DNA of 64,000 nt, taken from Adineta ricciae. Lineage: Eukaryota; Rotifera; Eurotatoria; Adinetida; Adinetidae. The position numbers and the translations under genes are program-made. The DNA is taken from the NCBI GenBank assembly GCA_905250025.1, contig CAJNOJ010000358.1, positions 30,308 through 94,307 of the forward strand, in the 5' to 3' direction. A model generated the notes under the pieces. The model searched no databases. It saw only the letters and a program-made list of their open reading frames with translations, and was not told where the DNA came from. Of the stretch, positions 1-10,642 are shown piece by piece (position 1 is the stretch's first letter; each line of letters opens with the position of its first letter).

Positions 1-1180
1 GGGGTGAGTCGAGGGGTGTGAGTAGAGCTATCATGAATAGTTTCATCTTCTGCTCGCGGAAGATTCATTAGATGGCTTATGATTTCACTAGATTTCATTC
101 AAAATAGACATTTTCAAAAGAGAAAAGACGTAGAATACGTTCGGGCAGGATTCTACATTTTCTTGAGCGGATTCGTTTCATCGTAGGTTCCAATCAAACC
201 AGCACTGACTCCAACTACAACTTAATGAGCTCTACCTGTTCCAATCATTAAAAATTTTCACCCCACCCACACCTTCACCCACCCTGTCCAGTTTATTCCA
301 AATATAGCAGATCAATTCATTTCAAAGGTTTGTCAGGCTAATATTCGTCTGTTTCATGGTCGATTCAAACAAATAAGTGTTAATGAATTCAAGAGTGAAC
401 TGCTTTTATATAACAATAAAACAAAGCAAGGTTAGATATGCTAATCATCTACAATTTTTGTTTGGCAAAGGAGACATCTAGCAATCCTAGAAAGTCAAAC
501 ACTATACTTGCCCATACGTTCTGTCCTTTGTCAAGAACCGTGTTTTTTTTTGAAGCACTGGAATAAATATGAATGCATATAATTAGATATACGGCCACGT
601 GAAGGCCATATTGGCCATATTTTATCAGACACACAAAAAATGACACTCTATTTCTTATACGACAACGGTTCGATTTTCACTGTAAATTTCGGTTTGAGAG
701 AAAACAAAGACTTAATCACGAATTTTTTATGTCCACATCTGAGAAGTCAAATTGACTGAGGTAAATATAGCCATGATGAAAAGAAAAAGAAAGGATAAAG
801 TGTCTTGATTCTCATATCTAACTCCGTCAAATATTAAATTTCTCCCATTAGGTTCGGTAGTAATTTATCAGACTGTTAGATTCTTGACCTTCGGCAATAA
901 TGTTATACGGTAAACATTGATGCCGAAGTTGTGGCAAAGCTGTCAATTTCCATTGTGATGACCAAGTACAGTTTAAAATTTACTTTGATTTATATCAAGA
1001 GTCTTAGCATTATATGAAAGAGGAGTGAGCCTGAAAGTCTTTATAGTGTCTTAGAGTTTTGATATAGAGAAAGATTTGTATAAAACAAGTACGTTAAATA
1101 TGACTGGAGTTCAATAGTTCTTTTTAGCAGAGTAAAAGTACGATAGAATAAAAAGATAATATTTTCTGTTGATTTGTTGT
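1..1180. other. No gene recognised
   Basis: AT-rich sequence with only short open frames, for example about 65 codons on the minus strand near 449-646, none with a recognisable domain or splice-consistent continuation. A C-rich patch near 258-290 is purine/pyrimidine biased but is not a clear repeat array. Confidence 0.5.
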
Positions 1181-2203
1181 TCAATTTGTACGTGTGATGA
1201 TTCGTTGACATGGATAAACTAATTTTTTTTTAATAATCTTTTTCAATTCTCGTCGAAATATATCTGATGTTAATATAAAAATTGGAAATGTTAAAGCATA
1301 ACCAAGATAAATCATATCATAGAATAAATTATTCATAAATGTATCCATCACAGCACGCCATCTTGATAATGTACTAATACTAATATATGATCGATAAATA
1401 CCGTATACTGGCAGAGGAATATTGAAAATTAAATAGACAATGACTTGATTAATCAACATCTTATGTAATTGTGTTTCTTTTCTTAATACAAGAGTGATGT
1501 TACCATTTTCACTTCCATTAATTGATTCTGTTGTTCTTATACGTCGTTTACTTTGATGAATATTACGAATAGTGAGTAATCCAAAGATTGACATTGGAAT
1601 TATTGGAAGTAAACCATTTTCAAATGTAATAAAATAATTAAAATAGGTGAAAAAGCTTGTTGAATGAATTCGACATTTATTACTTTGAACATCATACATG
1701 ACGAGAACTTGAATGTAGAAGAGAATCCAAATGATAGCATCAATAATAATAAGGCGAAGAGCAACTTTTGATGAACTCCATTGACGAAGATTAATGCTTT
1801 GAGAACTCGAAAAATAACGATCCGCCGATGCAAAAATTATGTTATATCGAGCATTAGCCATTGAAACATAATAAATATAAAAACGAATTCTACAAAACCA
1901 TGCAGGAAGAGAATTAATCAAAACACCATAACCATACTGAATCATTCGAATAAAAGTTGCAAAATTAAAAATGAATAATTGTGAAAAATTTGAAGCTGTA
2001 ACATACATAGCACAAGGACTTTTACGAAATATCGCTTGATGAAACACAATACAAGTACAAATTGCTCCAATATTTCCAATAATCCATGCAAAACCATCCA
2101 AGCATTGTGAAAAAGTTTTAATTAAAACATTAAACAGAATTGTTAATCGAATTTGATCATCTACAGTACCAAATGTAGTAGTAATCACTGTAATATTACT
2201 CAT
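1181..2203 (-). CDS. Rhodopsin-like 7TM receptor (orphan)
   Basis: A 340-residue single-exon protein with seven hydrophobic segments and an N-terminus carrying the sequon NIT, so it should be a plasma-membrane G-protein coupled receptor. Family signs are a GN pair in TM1 (IIGNIGAIC), a conserved Cys before TM3, a DRY-like motif ASADRYFSS at the end of TM3, and a basic tail (RRELKKIIKKK) after TM7. The usual NPxxY of TM7 is replaced by a degenerate LTFPIFI. The ATG at 2203 starts a short extracellular leader of ordinary length. Bdelloid genomes carry many such divergent peptide-type receptors; the ligand cannot be predicted. The gene is isolated, with no operon-like neighbour. I am sure of the receptor class, not of the subfamily. 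Confidence 0.8.
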   Translation of the reverse strand: MSNITVITTTFGTVDDQIRLTILFNVLIKTFSQCLDGFAWIIGNIGAICTCIVFHQAIFRKSPCAMYVTASNFSQLFIFNFATFIRMIQYGYGVLINSLPAWFCRIRFYIYYVSMANARYNIIFASADRYFSSSQSINLRQWSSSKVALRLIIIDAIIWILFYIQVLVMYDVQSNKCRIHSTSFFTYFNYFITFENGLLPIIPMSIFGLLTIRNIHQSKRRIRTTESINGSENGNITLVLRKETQLHKMLINQVIVYLIFNIPLPVYGIYRSYISISTLSRWRAVMDTFMNNLFYDMIYLGYALTFPIFILTSDIFRRELKKIIKKKLVYPCQRIITRTN

Positions 2204-2513
2204 GGGTAAAAATTAACGTTGAATGTTTCAGTAGTCTCTTCTAAGTCAAATCAAAAATAAAATTATAATAAAGTCGCAATCGTATAGTGGAAGTCTAGTT
2301 TTTTTTTTTAAATAGATGAAGGCGGGGTGAGGGTGCCCATGATATAATGCAAGTAACGCGAGTACGACTGATCATGAGTAGTCGACAAAACTGCAAGAAT
2401 GAATAGTAACTATTTTAGTATATCAAGTAAATTCAGACGTCAAAAAAACAAACGCGTTAAGAAATATATTCATAAACATTCAATAACTTACTATACGATC
2501 CAAGTTTTGAACA
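2204..2513. other. Short intergenic stretch
   Basis: No gene seen. It separates the receptor from the left target-site copy of the MITE. Confidence 0.5.
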
Positions 2514-2521
2514 ATCATTGG

Positions 2522-3034
2522 TAGTGGCGTAACCAGAAGTTGGCGACTGAGCAGGGAACACCCTACCAAGCATAGGTGGATCCGGTCTACCGGCAAAAAA
2601 TATTTGTTCAACTGATGATTGACACATATCCCGAACATTTTACTACAACTCAACCTACTAATGGTGTCTCTGAATCTTTAGTATCTGTAATAGAACGAAG
2701 ATAGAAATGTTGCTGTACGATAAAAGTCGAAAAGCGGAAAATTTAGATCAGTAAAAAACCAATAGACATACCGGTTCCATCTATACTACCAACTTCCAAA
2801 ATAGACCTCCGAATACGATTTTTTGCAACACAGAAATCCTAAGTTTAGAGAAAACTTATCTGACATTCCAAGCTGAAGACCAAAAAAGCGCTGTACTCCG
2901 CTTTTCTCAGGTTTGAGCACAGTCACAGAAAACCATAATATATTCCTTAAAAACAGGAAAGCAGACGTAGCACCATGTTTTTGTACCGATGAGTAGGCGG
3001 CGCCTACTCATGCTCTACCCTGGTTACGCCACTA
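2522..3034. mobile_element. hAT-like MITE, 513 bp
   Basis: A non-coding element bounded by perfect 15-bp terminal inverted repeats, TAGTGGCGTAACCAG at 2522-2536 and its reverse complement at 3020-3034. The flanks carry an 8-bp target-site duplication with one mismatch: ATCATTGG at 2514-2521 and ATTATTGG at 3035-3042. The 8-bp duplication and the GTGGCGTA-type end suit the hAT superfamily. There is no transposase frame, so this is a deletion derivative or MITE that depends on an enzyme made elsewhere. The one mismatch in the duplication suggests an old insertion. Confidence 0.85.
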
Positions 3035-3042
3035 ATTATTGG

Positions 3043-4713
3043 AATTTTAACATAATTATGAGAAACTATTATAAAAACTACCTGAGCCTTTGCTTTTTAC
3101 AAGATATATTTTGGCTTATCAAACGTCGATGAACTATAGCATATATATATAGATAGAAATCATCTTACTCTTCTATTGATTCAGATAGTTCACATCGTAA
3201 TCAGTATGTTATTTCTAAAATTCCATCTATAATGATAAAAGAAATAATCGTAAACGAATTTATTATTATTATATTGAATATAAAGAACATCATATCAATT
3301 GAAAAAAACGCCCTTTTCGCATTCAATCTAAAATTATTTGAACAAAGAAGTCATTGGTTGATTATTTCTTCGATATCACTATATTCCACGTTTTAACTAA
3401 TAGAGATAGCATAATGAAAAGAAATAAAAACATGAAATTGACAACTGAAAATATTTGAATATCATTTTACGTAAAACATCTTGCGAAGATAATTGCCATT
3501 TGACTGAGTACGTGCCCCCAATTAAACTACTGATGCAGTAGAGAACGTGATGTTGAATGTTGTTCTTCTCAGATTCTTGAAAGAAGAGATTAATATGTAA
3601 ATATTCTATTCGTATTCTAAATAGAAGTCTAGAATTGTTCGAAGAATAATTTATTTTCTCCAATACTAAACCAACCATTTTATTAAAATCTTATCAGGAT
3701 CAAATAATAAAAAAAATAATTTTTCTTTCTGAATTAATTCCTACAAATATCCAATTAAGATGGGCGAGGATCATTTTAATTTAAACATTGTTTCATAACT
3801 AGATAAATCATTCCAATTTACTTTTATGACAGCTTCTAACTAAAATTAAACGACTTGAACTAATTTTCAAATAAAGAAAACAATAAGAAATTGAACCAAA
3901 AACAAAATAAAAAAACTGAAATAATATTTGACAAGAATTCATTTTTTAAAATCTTCACGTGAAATTAAATGGTTTAGTTCATTGCCTCGACTATGGAGGG
4001 TCATGTCGAAAAAAAAGTAGTAAAAAAACTCAAATCCGTTTGTGTGTGTCGCAGGTCAAAGGCCAATATTTATCGATATTTTTAAGACTTCACAGGACAT
4101 GATTTGGGAGGGATCTTGCGGCTCGATGCAGGTTGAAAGGGTATTTACAGAGCATTAGAATCTGGGAGGAGCAGCGAAATTGCTTAGTTATGCCCTACAT
4201 CTTATCCAGATGCAGTTCATAAGATCGATCATTACTATATGATCGTATATGTGTTATATTCTCTTTCATTCTCCTTGATATTCTTCTTCTTACATATGTA
4301 TTATCTTCTCTGTATCGATTGACATTTTCCTTTCTGTTCTTCTTCATATATATAGGGATTTCTCCTTTTGCCAACCTATATATAGTTGGTTATTTTGTGT
4401 CGAGAGGTGTGTGGAAAAATAAACATCAAACGAAAAAGCAAGCATAACAGTAGAACAATGAGCGCAGGCACATCTACTTAACCGAAAAGAAATCAAATTT
4501 ATCTATTACATGTGTGCAGTTCCACCGGAAATCTCCCACTTTATACAAAAGTATCTTCAATCAGGCTGAAACTTCTAGCATTTGGATCTCTCGTTAATTT
4601 ATTTATATGATAAAAAAATTAGCTTCCTAACTCATTGGCATCCTACTTTTTTCGGTGCTATGAAATCTCACTAGATCATTAGTTGCACACACCCTCGAGA
4701 AAATGAAGAAAGT
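3043..4713. other. No gene recognised
   Basis: AT-rich intergenic DNA with short frames only. The longest is about 93 codons on the minus strand near 3397-3678, hydrophobic at its end but without recognisable motifs. A small AT dinucleotide run lies near 3140-3155. Confidence 0.45.
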
Positions 4714-6576
4714 TCATTCTCGAAGTGAGTATTGTATTCCGATCTGCTTGACCCAATCTTCTACTTCACCATAAATTCCACAAACTCGATAGTCACCGTG
4801 ATCAGGAACCGTCAGTTCATGTTCACTTCCACCGTTAATATTCCCAAACCATTCACTACGTTTTTTATTAGTCATAATCTGTACCGCATCGATCCAAGCA
4901 CCACTTCTGACACCAAAACCTTGAATAAACTCCCCATTCTCCATGGGAAAGTCGTGTGGTGAACCACCACGCTTTCCAAAGAGAAATGAGCGTTCTCTAG
5001 TGACAAATTCCAAACCATCCAAAGCAAAACCTGAATGAACTACGACTTTGATCAAGGGGTCAGCAGGCAATAGAATCGTTGATGGCGAACCAGTCTGTTG
5101 TCCAAATTTCATTGATTTCCAAACTTTTCCTATTTCAGGAATGTGTTGAGTTTGCAGTAAATCATCAATGTCACCGATAGTAACATCCGTTCCATCAGTA
5201 GCGATGACATGTACGTTGATTTTTCCTTCTCCATTAACTCGATTTCGTAATTCTTCTTTCCAAAGAATAACCTCAGCAGCTGGATTTTCAGTGTAATCTA
5301 CCCATGATTTTGCAACTTCATCATGTTCCAGGTAGAATTCAATAGCCAAAATTCCGTTCGCTGATTTCAGTAGAATACCTTCATCAATTGCAACACATTG
5401 TATATGACTTTTCCAGAACGATTCATCATCGGGTAATGCAAAACATGGATGGATGCGAAATCGAATCATATCCATTCGATGCCATGAGCATTCATTTCCA
5501 TCGAGAGCTGGTGGACCAGGTGGTTCAACGGCACAGAACGATCGATTCAAACGAATGTAATCTCTCATCATCACACCATCCGGTTCATGTGGACAACCGA
5601 GTGCATGTCCGATTTCGTGCAGCATCGCTCCAAGACCAACATTGCATGCGATCCAATATTTATCACCTTCGGCATCAATACCGCAATACTTTGTGTCAAC
5701 AGTCCGTTCATTCGTAAAACATGGAATGACGTCTTCCAAAGTTGTTGGCCACGAAAAAAGAGTATGAGAACCAAAGATTCCTACGGAGTATTTTGCATTA
5801 ATACCTCCTGACCCTAATGCCGCATGACCTGTAATCAGATTATTGTCATAATGTGAATCTAAGAGTAGGACTGCGACATAATTTCTCTCTTCTTGAAATT
5901 CAGAACGAATGGCTTCTAACGCAATATCGAATAGACTGTCTTTGTCTTTTGCATTTGAATTTTGTTGTGCTCGGTTTGGATCTCGAATTTCAGCAGTTGT
6001 ATATCTACTTCTGAGAATCCGAATGTTTACCGTGTTTCTAGATGATTGATCTACACTACTGAGTGTATCAGGTTGATATGATTCATCAAGACGGAATGTT
6101 CGATGATTGAAGCCATTGGAAAACATTTGAGAAGCGGTATATGATTGCCATAAATAGCCTGCGAGACGTAATCTTTTGATAGCTGTCTCTAGATCTGGTG
6201 GATATTCACAATCGGGAGTGTCGTCGAATGTAAGTGGTGAATCACACGCAACGAGAATGCATAAATTAAGTGGAGGAATTTGTAAAAGTGGAATGTAATT
6301 AACTGGCCAAATCGATTCCCAAGTTTGCTGCCTATCAATAAAATTCAATTGAATCAAATTTTCACCAGATGATAAATGTATTAATGCTTTGAAGCGTCCA
6401 TTTTTCACTGGAAATGTTTGCGTTGGAAAATTATTCTCATGTGCAATGATTTGAATGTTGCCATTGGCTGTTGTTGATGATCCACATGTTCCTTCTACCA
6501 GAAGTAAACGACAATGAACTTCACTATCTGCAGGATGTGAAGTGATACACGGCGTGAAATCCACAGTATTCGCCAT
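4714..6576 (-). CDS. Zinc metallopeptidase (YIL108W/PF12044-like) with jacalin-like lectin domain
   Basis: A 620-residue intronless protein. The catalytic region carries an extended zinc motif HEIGHALGCPH at residues 320-330: H320, H324 and H330 as ligands and E321 as the general base. It follows a predicted N-terminal all-beta region (1-100). Residues about 500-620 look like a jacalin-type beta-prism (GKRGGSPHDF, GVRSGAWIDAVQI, DYRVCGIYGE). This order and length match the fungal putative metalloproteinase family typified by yeast YIL108W, whose role is unknown. No signal peptide is seen, so it is probably cytosolic. The start at 6576 is the only ATG giving the full N-terminal domain. The lack of introns, among neighbours that have them, and the fungal-type architecture suggest horizontal acquisition, but that is an inference. 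All catalytic residues are present. Confidence 0.88.
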   Translation of the reverse strand: MANTVDFTPCITSHPADSEVHCRLLLVEGTCGSSTTANGNIQIIAHENNFPTQTFPVKNGRFKALIHLSSGENLIQLNFIDRQQTWESIWPVNYIPLLQIPPLNLCILVACDSPLTFDDTPDCEYPPDLETAIKRLRLAGYLWQSYTASQMFSNGFNHRTFRLDESYQPDTLSSVDQSSRNTVNIRILRSRYTTAEIRDPNRAQQNSNAKDKDSLFDIALEAIRSEFQEERNYVAVLLLDSHYDNNLITGHAALGSGGINAKYSVGIFGSHTLFSWPTTLEDVIPCFTNERTVDTKYCGIDAEGDKYWIACNVGLGAMLHEIGHALGCPHEPDGVMMRDYIRLNRSFCAVEPPGPPALDGNECSWHRMDMIRFRIHPCFALPDDESFWKSHIQCVAIDEGILLKSANGILAIEFYLEHDEVAKSWVDYTENPAAEVILWKEELRNRVNGEGKINVHVIATDGTDVTIGDIDDLLQTQHIPEIGKVWKSMKFGQQTGSPSTILLPADPLIKVVVHSGFALDGLEFVTRERSFLFGKRGGSPHDFPMENGEFIQGFGVRSGAWIDAVQIMTNKKRSEWFGNINGGSEHELTVPDHGDYRVCGIYGEVEDWVKQIGIQYSLRE

Positions 6577-7038
6577 TGCAGACGGTTCTTTTTTAATGGA
6601 GAAAGAGTTAAAACTATTGCCTTAGATAAATAAAGGAGAAAAACGAAAAAAGCGCTGCGCTCTTATACAAGTGAATGTTGTTTTTTTTCTACATAAAGAA
6701 TGAATAAGACATGAGTCGTGTGACTCAGTTTATTTGAAGCAAAGTTTCAAATGATGAAAAAACAAAAATTCTGAATCACATGTGTGACAATCTTTTTCGC
6801 ATGGTCTGTACGCATGCTATTTGTCCCTACTTTGGTGCATTTTTATGTACTTTGGCCTTATCCTTCCTTCCTTTCTATCGAGAGAAGGGTATATAAACGT
6901 GTGTTTTGTATTAGAACGAGGCGATTGATGATAGGAAGAAATAAAGAAAGACATGATTCTACCGGGATACACATCTCTTCCATCAGAATTCGTCACAACA
7001 TGCACATGGGACACTGCAACAATTGTAATGGAAACAAC
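6577..7038. other. No gene recognised
   Basis: Spacer between the metallopeptidase start and the SGNH remnant. Several short frames on both strands overlap here, but none resembles a protein family. Confidence 0.45.
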
Positions 7039-7441
7039 TTATTCTGATCGAAGGTAATTAGCAACAACTTCTCCATTTCTAGCATGTCCTTTCGTATTTG
7101 GATGAAAATAATCATCAGCGTAAGGGCTGTATATACACCTCTATTAATAATTTGATCAAATGCTTCAACCAGGTTCATGTCATTTCCATCAATGGTAATA
7201 ACAACATGAGTAACGTTGGATAAGATATTCTTATACCATCTCGAACAACATTTCTCGCGGACCATCCTAACAGATTAGCTGCAACGATTGGATACAAAAT
7301 AGGATAGCCGCCAGCAGTACTAGCTGCAGTATCTGATACCATACGATATGATTTCCCAAGTACCTTTCTGCATGAGAATGGGGGTGGAAGGGTATTCAAA
7401 AGATCGAGAGAAGAATGATGAGAACGTACCTTGCAGTACAA
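7039..7441 (-). pseudogene. SGNH/GDSL hydrolase remnant
   Basis: Three minus-strand frames together spell the landmarks of an SGNH esterase. Block I appears as VLGKSYRM (normally GDSY), then GGYPILYPIVAANLLG. Block III appears as VVITIDGNDMNLV (the GND signature). Block V appears as YADDYFHPNTKGHARNG, keeping the catalytic D-x-x-H, and ends at a TAA at 7039-7041. Frame changes occur between blocks I and III and just before block V. The roughly 80-100 residues expected between III and V are missing. A canonical 62-bp intron can be read upstream (7368-7429). The block I Asp is replaced by Lys. It is therefore a decayed, internally deleted copy, probably of bacterial-type origin, with no expected activity. 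Confidence 0.7.
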
Positions 7442-7578
7442 ATCATCCCTATATGGAAAGCTGTAATCAAATACTTTAATATCTGGATTTTCTCTGCTTT
7501 TCTATTTTTAAAAAGATTATGTTAATCCTCGACTGTTAAATAAAGAAGACTTAATTCATTATATAGTCTATACCAAAT

Positions 7579-7976
7579 ATGAATAACGCATCGAATGAGA
7601 ATGAAACAGAATTATATACTGATGCGATAGTTTCGTGTCGATTTCGATTTTGGCCTTCTCTCTTTTCGAATCCATTTTCTCTCAGTTTTTGTTTATTTAT
7701 ACTCTTTACCATTTCCTATTCGATCGAAATCTTCATCAATCACTCAATTCTAATTCTCATTCAACTATTGAAAGACACGTTCTCATCTTTCACGATCATT
7801 GGTTAGCGACTCGAAGACGATGTTTCTTGATTCATTATTTACCGTTAATTCTAATTAGTATGTATAGTTTGATCTATTGTGCTGCTATTATATTCGTTCC
7901 ATTATGCTCGCGGTTAACTTTTCAATTATCTATGCACGGTGTTTATTATCCAATAAATTGCTATAAGTGCGTTTGA
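7579..7976 (+). pseudogene. Truncated bdelloid-type 7TM receptor
   Basis: The second of two overlapping plus-strand frames carries TIERHVLIFHDHW, the DRY-equivalent block of a receptor family common in bdelloids, followed by a TM4-like segment (HYLPLILISMYSLIYCA) and the start of the next loop. The first frame carries a TM1-like stretch beginning FWPSLFSNPFSLSFC. TM1 is followed almost directly by the ERH block, so TM2 and TM3 are missing, and the frames are out of register. The sequence stops before TM5. It is a dead fragment; the family is recognised from memory of such proteins, not by a search. Confidence 0.6.
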
Positions 7977-8626
7977 TGTTTAGACTACAGGAAGTTCAGG
8001 GAAATAATTAAATATATACTTAGCGCTGTTACATAAATATCAATTCAACTAAACGATCTGGAAGGTGCTCAAGTTTATTCAGTATTGATCTAATTCGAAA
8101 TAGCTTTAAAACTCTGCTCTTTATTTATCTACAACTAGAAGAATCAAACTTGTTACAATTCGTTCATGTTTTTTTAACTGTTTAGCTAATAAAGAAAAGA
8201 AAACGGAAAAAACAAGACTTGCAACGACCGTCAAGATACTATCTAGAAGAATATTCATTGCGTTGGTATAATTCTCGATATTCTCCGATGTTATATTCAG
8301 TTTATGGCGAACATAATAAATGATTTCATATGGATGATCCATCGTGCTGACACGTGTACATTTCTAACGAATACATTTCAAGTCACAGAACAAAGCACAG
8401 TATTTCCAAAATAGAAAAGCTCAGAGCGATTTTTGTTCCACAAAAAAGTGACAGGTAGCTTCTGCTTCTATCTCCTATTCAGTCGTACAAAAATTCCCTT
8501 TCCTTTAATATCGTCCGACTAACGTAAAAATAAAATTTGTTCATTGTTTCAGTTTGATACATTCAAATATTGTATGTTGCAATACGAGAGTCAGAATTAT
8601 CTTTTTTATTTGGACAATCATTTACT
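7977..8626. other. Intergenic; one doubtful small ORF
   Basis: A 73-codon minus-strand frame (8121-8342) begins MDHPYEIIYYVRHK and has two N-glycosylation sequons and one hydrophobic helix. Nothing else supports it as a gene. The rest is AT-rich with no features. Confidence 0.3.
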
Positions 8627-8790
8627 ATGGCAATAAATAAAAACGAGTGGAATCGTATGTTAAATCCGAACTCAATACTGACATTTCTCATGCGAGCTTG
8701 TGTTTAGGATCATTATTTGGTTGTACGGATAATTGTAGTTCATGTTGTTATGGATTTTGGTGTGAACTTTGTCTATTTGGTAGATGCTGA
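8627..8790 (+). pseudogene. PLAC8-like Cys-rich fragment, two exons
   Basis: The ATG at 8627 opens a 28-nt exon (MAINKNEWN), then a canonical 53-bp intron (8655-8707, GTATGT...TTTAG). The second exon is in phase and reads SLFGCTDNCSSCCYGFWCEL, followed by CLFGR. This is the core of the PLAC8 family, small Cys-rich proteins usually about 100 residues and often membrane-associated. The frame ends after Cys36 at a TGA. The bases beyond read ADLYLK in another frame, the continuation expected after GRN, so a small deletion near 8784 probably truncated the gene. Only half of the domain survives. The unspliced frame hides it completely. Confidence 0.55.
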
Positions 8791-9523
8791 TTTGTATTTG
8801 AAAGTTTATTAACAAATAGATACTGAAAAGCTATCTCAAAGATAAACTTTTCTACAATAAAGATTGCGGATGAATTTGTTTCGTTCATACAATAGTTGAA
8901 TAACCCTTTACAATACAGTTTATCGACTTTTTCGTATTTCTTTCACTTTGACGAAGTTATGAGAAATAACAGACGAATCTATTTTTGTTATTTTTTTTTA
9001 AGTAGAAACGTCTTCCGATGAAAAAAAATTTTAACGGCCCTTACACAGTTCTTCGAGGTAAATTTAGTGATTACTTTCTTTTCAAGCAAAATTCTTCATT
9101 TAGTAAGATGTTTCTCGTTAAAAACAAATAAAAACTCTCATATAGAGACAGCGCATGTAAACGATGTAGATGGGCGTGAGGAAAGCAACATTATGATGTT
9201 GCTTGAAATACCTAAGATGTTTTGCGAGCAAGTTAAATTCTCTGTTTGTGTCTTTGCCGTTCTTATGTTTTCTTTGATTATAATGTACAAATGCGTACCT
9301 TGTTGATGCTAGCTGCCGGTCTGTTTTTTTCTTCAAGTGTTTGAATGGAAGACATTCGTTTGAATCTATATGTAGGCAAAAATTTCGATCGATCTCGTTG
9401 CTGTTTGAAGACTTTTATGTAAGAGAAGTATTTTTCAGATTGACACAGGTTTTAGTTTATACTCGAATCGGTAGAAATTGTCTAGTTATACGTCTAGAAG
9501 AACAGGATTGAATTTCCAGCCAA
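8791..9523. other. No gene recognised
   Basis: Intergenic, AT-rich. Overlapping 70-80 codon frames on both strands at 9067-9336 look like mirror images of each other and neither has a recognisable motif. Confidence 0.45.
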
Positions 9524-10397
9524 ATGTCAAACAAAGTTCGATCAAAAGATCTCACTCTCAATCCTTCCCAATTGGTAGATAAAAACTCTCATTCATATTC
9601 AAAAGGTGCTCCAGCAGATAGTGCTATCGACATTCCATCGGTTTCATCAAAACCAAATTCCAAGTCAGTATGAGATGTGTGAAATCTTCTGGTTGCTTAT
9701 AATGATTAAATGAATAGATGTTCCGTTTCACGAGTACTCTGTATTCAAGGATTGATTATACTATTTCTTCTGACACTGGCAGCTGTGATTATACCTATCG
9801 TAGTTTTAGTAATGGGTAAGTCGGCAAAGCATCGGATCAGTCCATTCCTAATGAATGAGAAAGCGTTCTTTGGATACCGTTTCTAATAAATGTTTTCTTT
9901 TTTTGTTTAGACACCACCAACAGAGGATCACGTAAGCCGTTGTGACTTATTCGGTCAATGATATTATTCTTGTTGTTAATTTAGCATGTGCTACAACCTA
10001 TTCACAATCGTTTGTATACAACACTATTCCAACGACACAATGTGCAGCGTGGCAAACATTCACATCGACGTTGACTTGTACAAAGTATACACTCCTCCGT
10101 ATGTACGGCTCGAATGATCCAGTTGGTATTACTCTAACAGATCCTTCGATTGTTACCGCAATTGCAGTAGGTCTACGTTATAACACTACTATTAGTGCTA
10201 CTTCGAATGGAGTTAATTGGAGAGTTGGTTCGTGTTGGTGGAGCGTCCCGGGCGAAATAACTACAGTAGGAAGTATCTGTTCTAATTCTTATGGTTACAC
10301 AATCAGACCGTGCGTTGCTTATGCAGGATATTGGGGTGGTATTTTAACACAATCATGTTATGGTGCGAGTCAAACATTGTCTCTGTATCTCGAATAA
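9524..10397 (+). CDS. Single-pass (type II) membrane protein with Cys-rich ectodomain, four exons
   Basis: Predicted exons are 9524-9663, 9718-9815, 9911-9931 and 9985-10397. All introns are GT-AG and the phases agree, giving 223 residues. Exon 1 is a polar cytosolic head (starting MSNKVRSKDLTLNPSQL). Exon 2 encodes one hydrophobic helix (LIILFLLTLAAVIIPIVVLV). Exon 3 is a 21-nt microexon. Exon 4 is an extracellular domain with several Cys and Trp residues (CAAWQTF, WRVGSCWW, RPCVAYAGYWGG, LTQSCYGASQTLSLYLE). The domain resembles a repeated bdelloid surface module of unknown function. There is no signal peptide, so the orientation should be type II. An AATAAA-like signal lies shortly after the stop. 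Reading exon 4 alone from an upstream ATG would give a false start in an intron. Confidence 0.7.
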
Positions 10398-10642
10398 ACA
10401 ATAACGAAACACTTTTTAGACAAAAAACTGTATCGTTTCTTTTTATTTCTAACGAAGAAAAATAAATATTCTAAGATTTATTATTTATCGTTGTCGAGCG
10501 ACATCTAAACAAAATGATTCAAATGGAGTGACGCTTACTTTTCATATAGGATTCTGATTGGTGATATGTTTTTTTCCCCAGATCGTACAGTGTAGTCATT
10601 GATGTGAAATTTCCAATCTCAGTTCATCGATTTACAACCGAC

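Noticed and set aside
258-290. C-rich patch resembling telomeric CCCACA repeats
   Set aside because: Irregular, not a tandem array; no telomere-associated sequence nearby.
449-646. 65-codon minus-strand open frame
   Set aside because: Chance length for this composition; no start context, motif or splice continuation.
3397-3678. 93-codon minus-strand frame with a hydrophobic end
   Set aside because: No recognisable domain and no neighbouring exons; looked for receptor signatures and found none.
5388-5811. Plus-strand frames of 70-109 codons
   Set aside because: Antisense shadows of the metallopeptidase coding region.
8121-8342. 73-codon frame with one TM-like helix
   Set aside because: Only composition supports it; mentioned in the spacer but not called.
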